From Spirochaetota bacterium (lineage in GTDB: Bacteria; Spirochaetota; Spirochaetia; SZUA-6): a stretch of DNA of 12,533 nt. Positions 6,245 to 12,533 of this stretch are shown here, in pieces (the stretch's first letter is position 1; every line of letters begins with the position of its first letter). Where the stretch lies: NCBI GenBank assembly GCA_003641675.1, contig QNBI01000015.1:1-12533 (forward strand), read 5' to 3'. The translations under genes were made by a program, and so were the position numbers. The notes beneath the pieces were generated by a model. The model made no database searches. It saw only the letters and a list, made by a program, of their open reading frames with translations, and was not told the DNA's origin.

Positions 6245-7063
6245 TCAAGAAATTTGTGGTATATCTCTTGTGTGTTTTAAATAATCATTTATTCGGATTT
6301 TATATTCCATGGGAACCTTATCCTCGTTAAAGTGTATGGCAACAGCTGCTATATCCTTTCTGCCCTCTACGGGTTCAAATCTGATAATTTCCCCTGCTAT
6401 TTCCACCGGCTGTTTTATGTCCTCAAAAGCTATGCGCAGTACCGCTTTTTTATTAATAAGGAATTTGGCAATACCGAAGAGTAGCACTTTGGCGCCGGAG
6501 AAAGAAAGGTCGCGTATAATACATTTTCTGGGGATAGATTCCACATAAATAAACGCTTCTTTGCCTTTAAGAGAAAGTTTTCTTATGCTCTCAGGAGTAA
6601 TAAGTATTCTTTTGTCTTTTCTTTTTTTTGCATTAATATTAGCCTCCAGGAGTTTTCCCAGCATTTCAATAAGATCGTCCGGTGGCCTCTGTGTAAAATT
6701 TAAGGTAATAAAGTATATATCGGGGTTCTTTTTGTTGTATTTGTTAAATCCGGCTGTTTTTGTACTTACAAAAAAAGAGATAGGATCTGCTTTGTCGGAT
6801 ATTTTAAATGAAAGTCTTAAGTTTACAAGATTGTGAGCTTTTTTTAGAGTTTCAAAGTGAATCGATTTTAAACTGGCAATAACTTTTGCAGACAACATGG
6901 AAGATGAGTATATAATACAGGGCCATTGCTGCCCCAGGCATTTTAAAAAGACCTGTTTGGTAAGCAAACCTGTTGCCTGGATAACGTGTTTATTAAATGT
7001 AACTTCAATATCTTTGTACTGTTCGTAGTATCGGATTATTTCCTGGCTTGTTATAATAGACAT
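6245..7063 (-). CDS. PilZ domain protein, PlzA-like c-di-GMP receptor
   Basis: This is a 272-residue soluble protein with a C-terminal PilZ domain (about 146-265). Both ligand motifs are present: RxxxR as R148-KDK-R152 in KKRKDKRILI, and D/NxSxxG as D185-L-S187-F-S-G190 in IIRDLSFSGAKV. These residues bind the c-di-GMP dimer in known PilZ domains, so binding competence is likely. The N-terminal 140 residues form another alpha/beta domain, as in the two-domain spirochaetal PlzA proteins of similar size, where the protein affects motility and virulence. The neighbouring TPR and flagellin genes fit a motility role. The start at 7063 is preceded by a strong promoter and an estimated leader of about 10 nt with no SD, so the mRNA is probably almost leaderless. 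Confidence 0.88.
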   Translation of the reverse strand: MSIITSQEIIRYYEQYKDIEVTFNKHVIQATGLLTKQVFLKCLGQQWPCIIYSSSMLSAKVIASLKSIHFETLKKAHNLVNLRLSFKISDKADPISFFVSTKTAGFNKYNKKNPDIYFITLNFTQRPPDDLIEMLGKLLEANINAKKRKDKRILITPESIRKLSLKGKEAFIYVESIPRKCIIRDLSFSGAKVLLFGIAKFLINKKAVLRIAFEDIKQPVEIAGEIIRFEPVEGRKDIAAVAIHFNEDKVPMEYKIRINDYLKHTRDIPQIS

Positions 7064-7080
7064 AATTAAATTTTAATGTA

Positions 7081-7109
7081 AATATAATGAAAGCATATAA
7101 ACGTGTCAA
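7081..7109 (-). promoter_or_regulatory. Sigma-70-type promoter of the PilZ gene
   Basis: On the minus strand, TTGACA (7109-7104), a 17-base spacer and TATATT (7086-7081) give a perfect -35 and a 5-of-6 -10 at optimal spacing. Only 17 bases separate the -10 from the ATG, so the transcript would begin about 10 nt before the start codon. A perfect TATAAT on the other strand (7083-7088) overlaps this -10 and could serve the divergent kinase gene, although its -35 is poor. Confidence 0.75.
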
Positions 7110-7159
7110 TCGACGCCGTTTAATTTACAGTGGTAAAACATGTAGAAAGGATTTAATTT

Positions 7160-8209
7160 ATGTACTCCGTTTATGGGATAGGTAACCCTCTTATGGATGT
7201 AATTGGCTTCGAAAGTTATGAATTCAGAGACAGTCTTGGAAAACCGCCCGGCTCTATAAATTTAATAGACGAAGAAGAGTCAAAACTCCTTATGGCTAAT
7301 GTTAATAAGGATAACAGAAAAATAAATATGGTAGCCGGCGGAAGCTGTGCAAATACAATAAGAGGGCTTGCCTGGCTGGAAAATATAAGGCTTAAAAGGG
7401 TAAAAAGGCCGCCGGGTTCTGACTTTGTTTACTCAGGGGCTGTCGGGAATGATGAACTCGGAAAGCAATATATTTCGCTCATGAATAAGTATGGTATACG
7501 TACTGAGATAGCAGAAAAGAATAGTATAACAGGAAGTTCCATAATTATTGTTACTCCGGATCATGAAAGGACTATGTTTACTCATCTCGGAGCCTGCAGG
7601 CAGTTCAGTGAGCATGATATTAGATTTGATATACTAGAGGAGAGTATATTTTTATACTTTCTGGGGTTCATGTGGGATACGGATTCCCAGAAGAATGCAA
7701 TAAAAAAAGCTGTTGATTTTGCAAGACATACAGGGGTAAAGGTATGTTTCGATTTAGCAGGCCCTTTTGTTGTTAAGAGATACCGAGATGAATTTCTATC
7801 CTGGCTTCCGGGGAATATAGATATTCTTCTTGGCAACAGAGAGGAATTTAAGAGCTTAGCAGGTATAGAAACTGGTGATCGGGAAATTCTAAAAAAAGTA
7901 AAAGATCTGGCATCTGTGCTTGTTCTTAAAAGGGGGGAAGATGGGTGCATGATTGCGGAACAAGCTTCCGGCAATAAGGATAAACCTCTGAGATTTACAG
8001 ATGTTTGTGGAGAAACGGTGGAGGCAAAGGATACAACAGGTGCGGGTGATGCGTTTTCTGCAGGTCTCCTCTATGGACTTCTTAAAGGTAAGGGAATAGT
8101 GTCTGCGGCTGAATTTGCCAATTACCTTGCTTCCCGAATTGTAACTGTGCCGGGATGTGATTACGAAGCACTGGAGAGTTCCTCTGTCTTGCTAAGGGCT
8201 TCACTGTGA
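7160..8209 (+). CDS. PfkB-family sugar or nucleoside kinase
   Basis: This is a 349-residue ribokinase-fold kinase, the only plus-strand gene. The N-terminal substrate motif is at 59-70 (AGGSCANTIRGL). The C-terminal PfkB signature at 291-303 (DTTGAGDAFSAGL) includes the GAGD anion hole and catalytic base Asp297. LLGNREEF (223-230) is another family motif. Length and the GGSCANT motif resemble the adenosine kinase-like branch of the family, but residues alone do not settle whether the substrate is adenosine, ribose or another sugar. The ATG has SD AGAAAGGA (7144-7151) at 8 nt. The divergent PilZ gene lies 96 bp away. The last 49 bp overlap the convergent histidine kinase gene. The C-terminal tail after RIVTVPGCDY is encoded in that overlap. 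Confidence 0.92.
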   Translation: MYSVYGIGNPLMDVIGFESYEFRDSLGKPPGSINLIDEEESKLLMANVNKDNRKINMVAGGSCANTIRGLAWLENIRLKRVKRPPGSDFVYSGAVGNDELGKQYISLMNKYGIRTEIAEKNSITGSSIIIVTPDHERTMFTHLGACRQFSEHDIRFDILEESIFLYFLGFMWDTDSQKNAIKKAVDFARHTGVKVCFDLAGPFVVKRYRDEFLSWLPGNIDILLGNREEFKSLAGIETGDREILKKVKDLASVLVLKRGEDGCMIAEQASGNKDKPLRFTDVCGETVEAKDTTGAGDAFSAGLLYGLLKGKGIVSAAEFANYLASRIVTVPGCDYEALESSSVLLRASL

Positions 8210-9747
8210 GGAATTGAAATTGTAAAGGTTGTATACCCCTTTTGTGAATAGACACTAATTGTTCCGTTGTGTTCCTCAATGATTTTTTTGCATATTGTCA
8301 GGCCGAGGCCGGTTCCTTTCTGTTTTTTATACGAAAAGAAAGGGTCAAACAGCTTTCTTGCAACGGCCTCCGGTATTTCGGGCCCTGTATTTTGCTGTTT
8401 TATCATTACTGTATTATTATTCTTATATGCAGAGATTTTTATTTCGCGGTTCCCCTTATAGTCCGATAAAAATTCTATTGCATTGTTCATGAGATTGATA
8501 AATACTTTTTTTAGTTTTTGGGGATCGGCATTAAGCTGAAGTTCCGGTTTAATATCCATGAAAAGTGTTATATTTGCCTCTTTTAACGAAAAATTAAATA
8601 TTTTAAGTATTTCCGGTATGTATTCTTTTAAGTCTATAGTTTTAAGGGATAAATGTTTTTTGCCCTTAGCGAAATCGAGAAGCTCCTCTACCGTATCGGC
8701 TAATCTGTTTAGCTCTTCCTGCAGTATCCCGGAATATTTCATTCTCTGGTCCGTGGAAAGGTCCCTGCCGAGTATTGAGGCAAAGCCCGTAATTGTGTGT
8801 ATCGGCCCTTTTAAATCGTGAACTATCATGCTTGCCATCTGGCCCAGTATAAAAAAACGCTCCTTTTCCACATTTTTTTTGTTGGAATAAAATGAAAACA
8901 GGATAGATGCTGCAACGTACGATATTGCTCTTAAAAAGGGAAGGCCAAAATTAATTTTATTCTCTTCTATACGGAAAAGTAAGAATCCAAAATTCTGTTC
9001 CTGAAAATCCAGAGGTATATAAACGGTTTTCTTAAGGTTGCTGTCTGGAATAATACAGGGATCCGCAGTTTTGTATTTTTCTATAATTTTTTCTGTGGCT
9101 GAACTAAAATCGTAAAATGAAGTATTTTCGCATAGAAACAGATTTAGAACCGGCTCCCCTGCTGAATTTATTTTTCCGTAGCAGCCGGATTCTGCCCGCA
9201 GCTTGTCCTTAATCCGTTTAAAGATCATTTTTGTTATGTCGTCCCAATTTGTATAACCTTTAAGCTCAAGCTGTAGATCATTGAGAAAGTCAAGTTCAAG
9301 CACTTTCTGGTGAAGTTTTTTATTCTGAAGATCGAGTTCTTCCATTAGAGAAGTATTCTTCTGTTTAAGTGCGTAGAGTTCTACTGCGTTTTGAACTGTT
9401 CTAATGACATCTTCGTTATCCCACGGTTTGGGAATGTATCTGTAAACAGAGCCCTTATTTATTGCATCTATAACTACGTCAATATCAGAGTAGCCTGTCA
9501 CAAGTATCCTTATTATCTGAGGAAACTGTATCATAACTCTGTTTAAGAGTTGAACACCATTTAAATCGGGCATTCTCTGGTCTGCAAGAATCACATGGAT
9601 TTGTTTGTTTGCTATTATTTCCAGTGCTTCTATGGATGTATTAACGGTGATGATATTGTAGTACTTATCAAGAATTCTATGAAAAATAAATAGATTCTGT
9701 TCGTCATCGTCTACGTAGAGAATGTTATAGTTCTGCTTTTCTGCCAT
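8161..9747 (-). CDS. Response receiver-sensor histidine kinase
   Basis: This is a 528-residue cytoplasmic signalling protein without membrane segments. Residues 8-125 are a receiver domain: acidic pocket D13-D15, phospho-acceptor D56 in LADQRMPDLNG, T84, K107 in YRYIPKPWD. A coiled coil (about 126-160) and a GAF-like region (about 165-285, fold not certain) follow. The dimerisation/phosphotransfer domain has H310 in VHDLKGP. The ATPase domain has an N box (NLMNNAIE, 418-425), an F box (LFDPFF) and a G2 box (GTGLGL, 478-483). The G1 box reads NTGPEIP, with Asn for the usual Asp and Glu for the second Gly; NTG variants exist in active kinases. An input receiver before the kinase suggests control by another kinase. 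No partner gene is adjacent. The start context is CAGGG-ATG, a weak SD. Confidence 0.92.
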   Translation of the reverse strand: MAEKQNYNILYVDDDEQNLFIFHRILDKYYNIITVNTSIEALEIIANKQIHVILADQRMPDLNGVQLLNRVMIQFPQIIRILVTGYSDIDVVIDAINKGSVYRYIPKPWDNEDVIRTVQNAVELYALKQKNTSLMEELDLQNKKLHQKVLELDFLNDLQLELKGYTNWDDITKMIFKRIKDKLRAESGCYGKINSAGEPVLNLFLCENTSFYDFSSATEKIIEKYKTADPCIIPDSNLKKTVYIPLDFQEQNFGFLLFRIEENKINFGLPFLRAISYVAASILFSFYSNKKNVEKERFFILGQMASMIVHDLKGPIHTITGFASILGRDLSTDQRMKYSGILQEELNRLADTVEELLDFAKGKKHLSLKTIDLKEYIPEILKIFNFSLKEANITLFMDIKPELQLNADPQKLKKVFINLMNNAIEFLSDYKGNREIKISAYKNNNTVMIKQQNTGPEIPEAVARKLFDPFFSYKKQKGTGLGLTICKKIIEEHNGTISVYSQKGYTTFTISIPHSEALSKTEELSSAS

Positions 9748-9787
9748 CCCTGTTCACTGTTCTTTAATTTTTTAGGATACATTTATA

Positions 9788-9815
9788 GGGTATTGTAAAG
9801 ACGGGTTATTGTAAA
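9788..9815 (-). promoter_or_regulatory. Tandem repeat upstream of the histidine kinase gene, possible operator
   Basis: TATTGTAAA occurs at 9791-9799 and again at 9807-9815, 16 bp apart, each preceded by GGG or GGGT. On the minus strand this reads as two TTTACAATA boxes ending about 44 and 60 nt before the kinase ATG. One TTTACA could be a -35 element with the weak TACCCT 17 bases on. A tandem binding site for a regulator is equally possible. Confidence 0.35.
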
Positions 9816-9829
9816 TACAAAGCTAGAAA

Positions 9830-10016
9830 AATTAGCCCCGCAGGTGCCGTTAGGAAAAGTTTTTCTTGAACCGTATGGTCCAAGTGGGTTTCCGCATTGG
9901 AACTTCCTGTACTGCAGAACTATGCTGTAGTGCATTTCACCCCAATATAAGGAATCCCGTACAAACAGTTTGACCCAAGAAAAATGTTTTCAATCGCGAA
10001 CACCGCAGGGCTAATT
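9830..10016 (-). ncRNA. ssrS: 6S RNA candidate downstream of zapA
   Basis: A region of about 187 nt folds as one long irregular hairpin in minus-strand RNA. The closing stem pairs AAUUAGCCCUGC (10016-10005) with GCGGGGCUAAUU (9841-9830), then GGUG (10004-10001) with CACC (9846-9843) past a one-base bulge. Further in, UUUUUCUUG pairs with CAAGAAAAA, then UUCC and AUUGG with CCAAU and GGAA. An apical ACUACAG/CUGCAGU hairpin has a single mismatch. The 3' end runs into UUUUUC. Size, shape and a position right after zapA are those of 6S RNA, which binds the housekeeping RNA polymerase holoenzyme as a mimic of an open promoter. The closing stem includes the zapA stop codon, so the RNA is probably processed from, or starts within, the zapA mRNA. 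Confidence 0.75.
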
Positions 10017-10289
10017 GTCTTCTAAATTTTGATCAAGCTTTAATATTAAATGCTCTGTAATTTGTTGTATTTCCCCCTCACCGCCGGCTTCCTGAAGTTT
10101 TATATAGCTGTCGGCAATGTTAAGCGATGCAAGTATAAGCACTTTAAACGGATCTGCAGAAGGATAGCTGGTTTTGGCCTCTTCTATCCTTAATTTTAAA
10201 TACTCAGCTACAGCTTCCAGATGTTCCGGATTTTCATCCGACTTAATAGTGAATCGACTGCCAAGTATTTCCAGTGTTAATTGGTGCAT
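10011..10289 (-). CDS. zapA: Cell division protein ZapA
   Basis: This is a 92-residue protein matching ZapA along its length: an N-terminal beta-hairpin (LTLEILGSRFTIKSDENPEH), a helix with AVAEYLKLRIEEAK, then the long dimerising coiled coil (VLILASLNIADSYIKLQE to the end). ZapA cross-links FtsZ filaments at midcell. Five bases separate it from the upstream ZapB-like gene, with no strong SD, so coupled translation is likely. Its stop codon forms part of the closing stem of the 6S RNA candidate. Confidence 0.92.
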   Translation of the reverse strand: MHQLTLEILGSRFTIKSDENPEHLEAVAEYLKLRIEEAKTSYPSADPFKVLILASLNIADSYIKLQEAGGEGEIQQITEHLILKLDQNLEDN

Positions 10290-10294
10290 AGCCG

Positions 10295-10651
10295 CTAAAA
10301 TATATCTAGTTCCGAACTGTTATTTTTTCCCTCGTGTGCTGTGTGTTCTTCTTCGAGCTTTTCAGCACTTTTAGAATCGTCCGAAATATCTGCAGAAGGT
10401 TCGCCTTCGGTAGTTGTGAGAACTTCGTCTTCTATTTTATCCAGGTTTGCAAGGGCTCTTAATATGCCTTCTTCAATTTCGCCCTGCTCCGTCTTAAAAG
10501 TATCTATAAGCCCCTCTAGTTCATCAATTTTTTTCTGGGCGGAATCGAGTCCTGCCCGTAATGTCCTGTTCTCTTCCCTTAGTGTTTTAATGAGCTCTAT
10601 TGCTCTGTCTACCCTGTCTTCCAGGATTTTAATCTGATCTATACGGATCAT
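10295..10651 (-). CDS. ZapB-like coiled-coil protein
   Basis: This is a 118-residue protein. Residues 1-70 form a continuous heptad pattern (MIRIDQIKILEDRVDRAIEL, then LREENRTLRAGLDSAQKKID) resembling ZapB-type division coiled coils. Residues 75-118 are acidic, Ser/Glu-rich and probably disordered. The start overlaps the rplT stop (ATGA, 4 bp) and the gene ends 5 bp before zapA, so it is likely co-translated with both. Pairing with ZapA makes a divisome role likely, but coiled coils are poor evidence for orthology and true ZapB is shorter. It could be a lineage-specific partner of ZapA. Confidence 0.8.
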   Translation of the reverse strand: MIRIDQIKILEDRVDRAIELIKTLREENRTLRAGLDSAQKKIDELEGLIDTFKTEQGEIEEGILRALANLDKIEDEVLTTTEGEPSADISDDSKSAEKLEEEHTAHEGKNNSSELDIF

Positions 10652-11007
10652 TGTGCAAGTGCTTCCTGTGCTTTTTTAATAAGTTCCTTAAAAGCTGCGG
10701 GGTCCTCTATTGCCATGTTGGACAAGGCCTTACGGTTAATTTTTATATTTGCCTTTAACAAACCGTTTATAAAGCGTGAGTAAGTTATCCCGTTTTCCCT
10801 GCATGCGGCGGATATTCTTATTATCCATAATCTTCGGAAGTTTCTTTTTTTTGCTTTACGGTCTCTATAGGCATATACCAGCCCTTTTGCGACTGCTTCT
10901 TTTGCGGACTTAAAGAGTTTACTTCTTGCCCCTCTGTAGCCTTTTGCCTGTTTTAAGATTTTCTTTCTTCTGGCATGTCGTTTTGTACCATCAACTGCTC
11001 GTGGCAT
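10648..11007 (-). CDS. rplT: 50S ribosomal protein L20
   Basis: This 119-residue protein is L20 from end to end: MPRAVDGTKRHARRKKILKQ, the basic helix region KGYRGARSKLFKSAKEAV, and KKRNFRRLWIIRISAACREN, with the globular C-terminus NIKINRKALSNMAIEDP. L20 binds 23S rRNA early in large-subunit assembly and in several bacteria represses its own operon. SD AAGGAG lies 9 nt before the ATG. It follows rpmI by 18 bp and overlaps the ZapB-like gene by 4 bp. Confidence 0.98.
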   Translation of the reverse strand: MPRAVDGTKRHARRKKILKQAKGYRGARSKLFKSAKEAVAKGLVYAYRDRKAKKRNFRRLWIIRISAACRENGITYSRFINGLLKANIKINRKALSNMAIEDPAAFKELIKKAQEALAQ

Positions 11008-11025
11008 TTCTTTAGTCTCCTTCTG

Positions 11026-11223
11026 TTAATCGTATGGCATTAATTTATGTGCGCGTTTCTGTTCTGCAGGGCTTAAGATTGCAGGATGTCTTAAACGTCT
11101 CTTACGTTTTCTGCTCTTTTTTGTTAATATATGGCGAAGTCCCTGCTTTTTGTATTTTACCTTGCCAGTACCTGTCATCGAGTACCTCTTTTTGGCAGTT
11201 CTTCTTGTTTTAATCTTAGGCAT
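11026..11223 (-). CDS. rpmI: 50S ribosomal protein L35
   Basis: This 65-residue basic protein is L35: MPKIKTRRTAKKRYSMTGTG, then KKQGLRHILTKKSRKRKRRLR and the C-terminal LSPAEQKRAHKLMPY. Its length is normal for the family. SD AGAGGA lies about 8 nt upstream of the ATG. It sits between infC (14 bp upstream) and rplT (18 bp downstream) in the usual bacterial order. Confidence 0.98.
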   Translation of the reverse strand: MPKIKTRRTAKKRYSMTGTGKVKYKKQGLRHILTKKSRKRKRRLRHPAILSPAEQKRAHKLMPYD

Positions 11224-11237
11224 TTTTCGTATCCTCT

Positions 11238-11756
11238 CTATTTCTTTGATTTTGGGTTTAAGAACATCGACATGAACCGCCCCTCCATGTGAGGCCTTTT
11301 TTCGACTGTGAAGTCATCACCCAGCAATTCAAGTACTCTGTTAAGTACCATCTCCCCTCTATCGGTATGCGCCAGCTCTCTTCCTCTGAAACGCACAGTA
11401 ACTTTTACTTTATCGCCCTCTCCGAGGAATTTCTTAATATGATTTGTCTTAAAGATGAGGTCATGATCGTCTATCTTGGGCTGCATCCTTATTTCTTTAA
11501 GTTTTACAAGTTTCTGTTTTTTCTTTGACTCTTTGGTTCGTTTTTCCTGATCAAATTTATACTTCCCGTAGTCCAGGAGCTTACACACAGGCGGGTTCGC
11601 ATTGGGTGAAACTTCAACCAGATCCAGCCCTGCCTCTTTTGCTATTTTTAATGCTTCGGATGTCGGAAGTATTCCCCTCTGTCCTCCTTTTTCGTCTATC
11701 AGTCTCACTTCTCTTACTCGGATCATCTGATTAACCCGTAAACTTTTATTGTCCAA
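11238..11756 (-). CDS. infC: Translation initiation factor IF-3
   Basis: This 172-residue IF-3 has an N-domain (about 5-75: [38 protein letters not shown]), a lysine-rich linker ([20 protein letters not shown]) and a C-domain ending [16 protein letters not shown]. It binds 30S subunits and enforces start-codon fidelity. The start is TTG (11756-11754), placed just after AAGGAGG and giving the normal N-terminus; the next in-frame ATG is codon 11 and would cut into the conserved RVN-QIRV region. A non-AUG start is typical of infC and in E. coli is the basis of self-repression. It heads the infC-rpmI-rplT-zapB-like-zapA unit, about 27 nt from the predicted transcription start. Confidence 0.97.
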   Translation of the reverse strand: MDNKSLRVNQMIRVREVRLIDEKGGQRGILPTSEALKIAKEAGLDLVEVSPNANPPVCKLLDYGKYKFDQEKRTKESKKKQKLVKLKEIRMQPKIDDHDLIFKTNHIKKFLGEGDKVKVTVRFRGRELAHTDRGEMVLNRVLELLGDDFTVEKRPHMEGRFMSMFLNPKSKK

Positions 11757-11789
11757 CCTACCTCCTTAAGTTTCTTTTTAATTTGGGAT

Positions 11790-11818
11790 AATATATCATT
11801 CAATTTAAAAAGAGTCAA
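11790..11818 (-). promoter_or_regulatory. Sigma-70-type promoter of the infC operon
   Basis: On the minus strand, TTGACT (11818-11813), a 17-base spacer and TATATT (11795-11790) match the consensus at 5 of 6 positions in each box. Transcription would start near 11783, leaving a leader of about 27 nt. That is too short for the L20-binding pseudoknot leader known from Firmicutes. The -35 begins 17 bp after the stop of the upstream cyclase gene. Confidence 0.7.
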
Positions 11819-11835
11819 AGGGTAATATATGGTAA

Positions 11836-12533
11836 TTAAAAAAGAGAGAGGAGTTCTTCCCATTTACTCTGGAGGTATTTTTTAAATACATATTCCTCAT
11901 GATAATCCCTGGCAATTTCTTCTATTGCGCCGGTTAAGTCATAAAAAATCTGTTCCAGATTTTCAGCTACCTGTCTTCCCTCTGTAAGATTGGGCGGAAT
12001 TGTATATTTAGGTGTAAAGACGGATTCTTTAAGCCGTGTTATAGGATCATTGGTCGAACTTTTCATTTCGGTCTGGCCGGACACTGCTCCTCTTTTAAGG
12101 AGACTGTTTATGTCTACTATGACCTTTTCGGCAGAGTAGGCAGGGATTGGTTCTTTTTTCCCTTTAACCTGAATGTTTCCTAATTTTGTACATTGGATAT
12201 AGTTTTTAATTTCCTCATACGTGGACTGGGTAAGCAGTATATCCCCGGGGTTAGCGGATGTTTCCATCCTAGAAGCCACATTAACAACATCGCCGTATAT
12301 ATCATTGTCCTTCCTGATAACGAGTCCAGTATTTAATCCGATCCTTGCATGGAAACGCTCTTCATCCAGTTTAAATTCATTATATTCAGCTATTTTTTTC
12401 TGGATGGACAGAGAAGCTAAAACTGCGTTAAGGGGATGTTTAAATACGGCAAGCAGGCCGTCTCCCATTTTTTTAATAAGGGTTCCCTTAAAGTTTTTTA
12501 TGACGGGAAGTGTAATGTCTTCAAAATTTTTAA
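11836..12533 (-). CDS. Class III adenylate cyclase, C-terminal part (5' end outside window)
   Basis: The frame is open to the right edge (232 codons seen), and the upstream residues (TLPVIKNFKGTLIKKMGDGL) are cyclase sequence, so the internal ATG at 12468 is not the start. The catalytic domain covers visible residues 1-140. It has the metal-binding Asp in KKMGDGLLAVF (D24), the adenine-selecting Lys (K20) and Asp (D81 of GDVVN), and the transition-state Asn84 and Arg88 of VNVASRM. All point to cAMP synthesis and an intact active site. A tail of about 90 residues with no recognised domain follows (ending SKWEELLSLF). Sensor domains, if any, lie outside the window. No terminator is visible; the infC promoter begins 17 bp after the stop. 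Confidence 0.92.
   Translation of the reverse strand, partial: KNFEDITLPVIKNFKGTLIKKMGDGLLAVFKHPLNAVLASLSIQKKIAEYNEFKLDEERFHARIGLNTGLVIRKDNDIYGDVVNVASRMETSANPGDILLTQSTYEEIKNYIQCTKLGNIQVKGKKEPIPAYSAEKVIVDINSLLKRGAVSGQTEMKSSTNDPITRLKESVFTPKYTIPPNLTEGRQVAENLEQIFYDLTGAIEEIARDYHEEYVFKKYLQSKWEELLSLF

Noticed and set aside
11757..11835. L20-type autoregulatory leader upstream of infC
   Set aside because: The predicted leader is only about 27 nt and shows no long pseudoknot-forming arms.
12466..12468. ATG at 12468 as the start of a short cyclase
   Set aside because: The frame stays open to the window edge and the residues before it belong to the conserved cyclase domain, so the gene begins outside the window.
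1..12533. Mobile elements, CRISPR arrays, tRNAs, toxin-antitoxin or phage genes
   Set aside because: No transposase, integrase, regularly spaced repeat, cloverleaf or small toxin pair could be supported; all coding space is taken by ordinary chromosomal genes.

Overview
The window looks like a spirochaete chromosome segment of moderate to low G+C. The main evidence is two tandem FlaB-type flagellins of 286 and 288 residues, which are core-only and start MIINHNMSA. Supporting evidence is a PilZ protein sized like the spirochaetal PlzA receptors, a class III adenylate cyclase, and a chain of small motility genes. The genus cannot be fixed from the sequence. Everything except one PfkB-family kinase gene is read on the minus strand, so the layout below runs from right to left.

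Right end (12533 to 9750): the 3' part of a class III adenylate cyclase gene enters from outside the window. A good sigma-70-type promoter follows, then infC (TTG start), rpmI, rplT, a ZapB-like coiled-coil gene overlapping rplT by ATGA, zapA, and a 6S RNA candidate whose closing stem uses the zapA stop codon. This links translation, cell division and global control of RNA polymerase in one transcription unit.

Middle (9747 to 5098): a receiver-histidine kinase gene overlaps the convergent PfkB-type sugar/nucleoside kinase gene by 49 bp. Divergent from the kinase is a PilZ (c-di-GMP receptor) gene with a near-consensus promoter and a very short leader lacking a Shine-Dalgarno sequence. A TPR protein gene follows it.

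Left half (5097 to 1): a flagellar filament block of flaB, flaB, flaG, fliD and an unidentified gene coupled to fliD by TAATG. The first flaB is preceded by about 350 bp without a gene. That stretch holds sigma-28-like promoter elements, three or more hairpins, a consensus ribosome-binding sequence with no gene behind it, and alternative pairings. Both flagellin leaders carry a GGA-loop hairpin 26-27 nt upstream of the GGA in the Shine-Dalgarno sequence, the layout expected for CsrA control of flagellin. Both flagellin genes are also followed by related hairpins.

No CRISPR array, tRNA, rRNA, insertion sequence or phage gene was seen. The most promising unexplained material is non-coding: the flagellin leaders and 3' hairpins.
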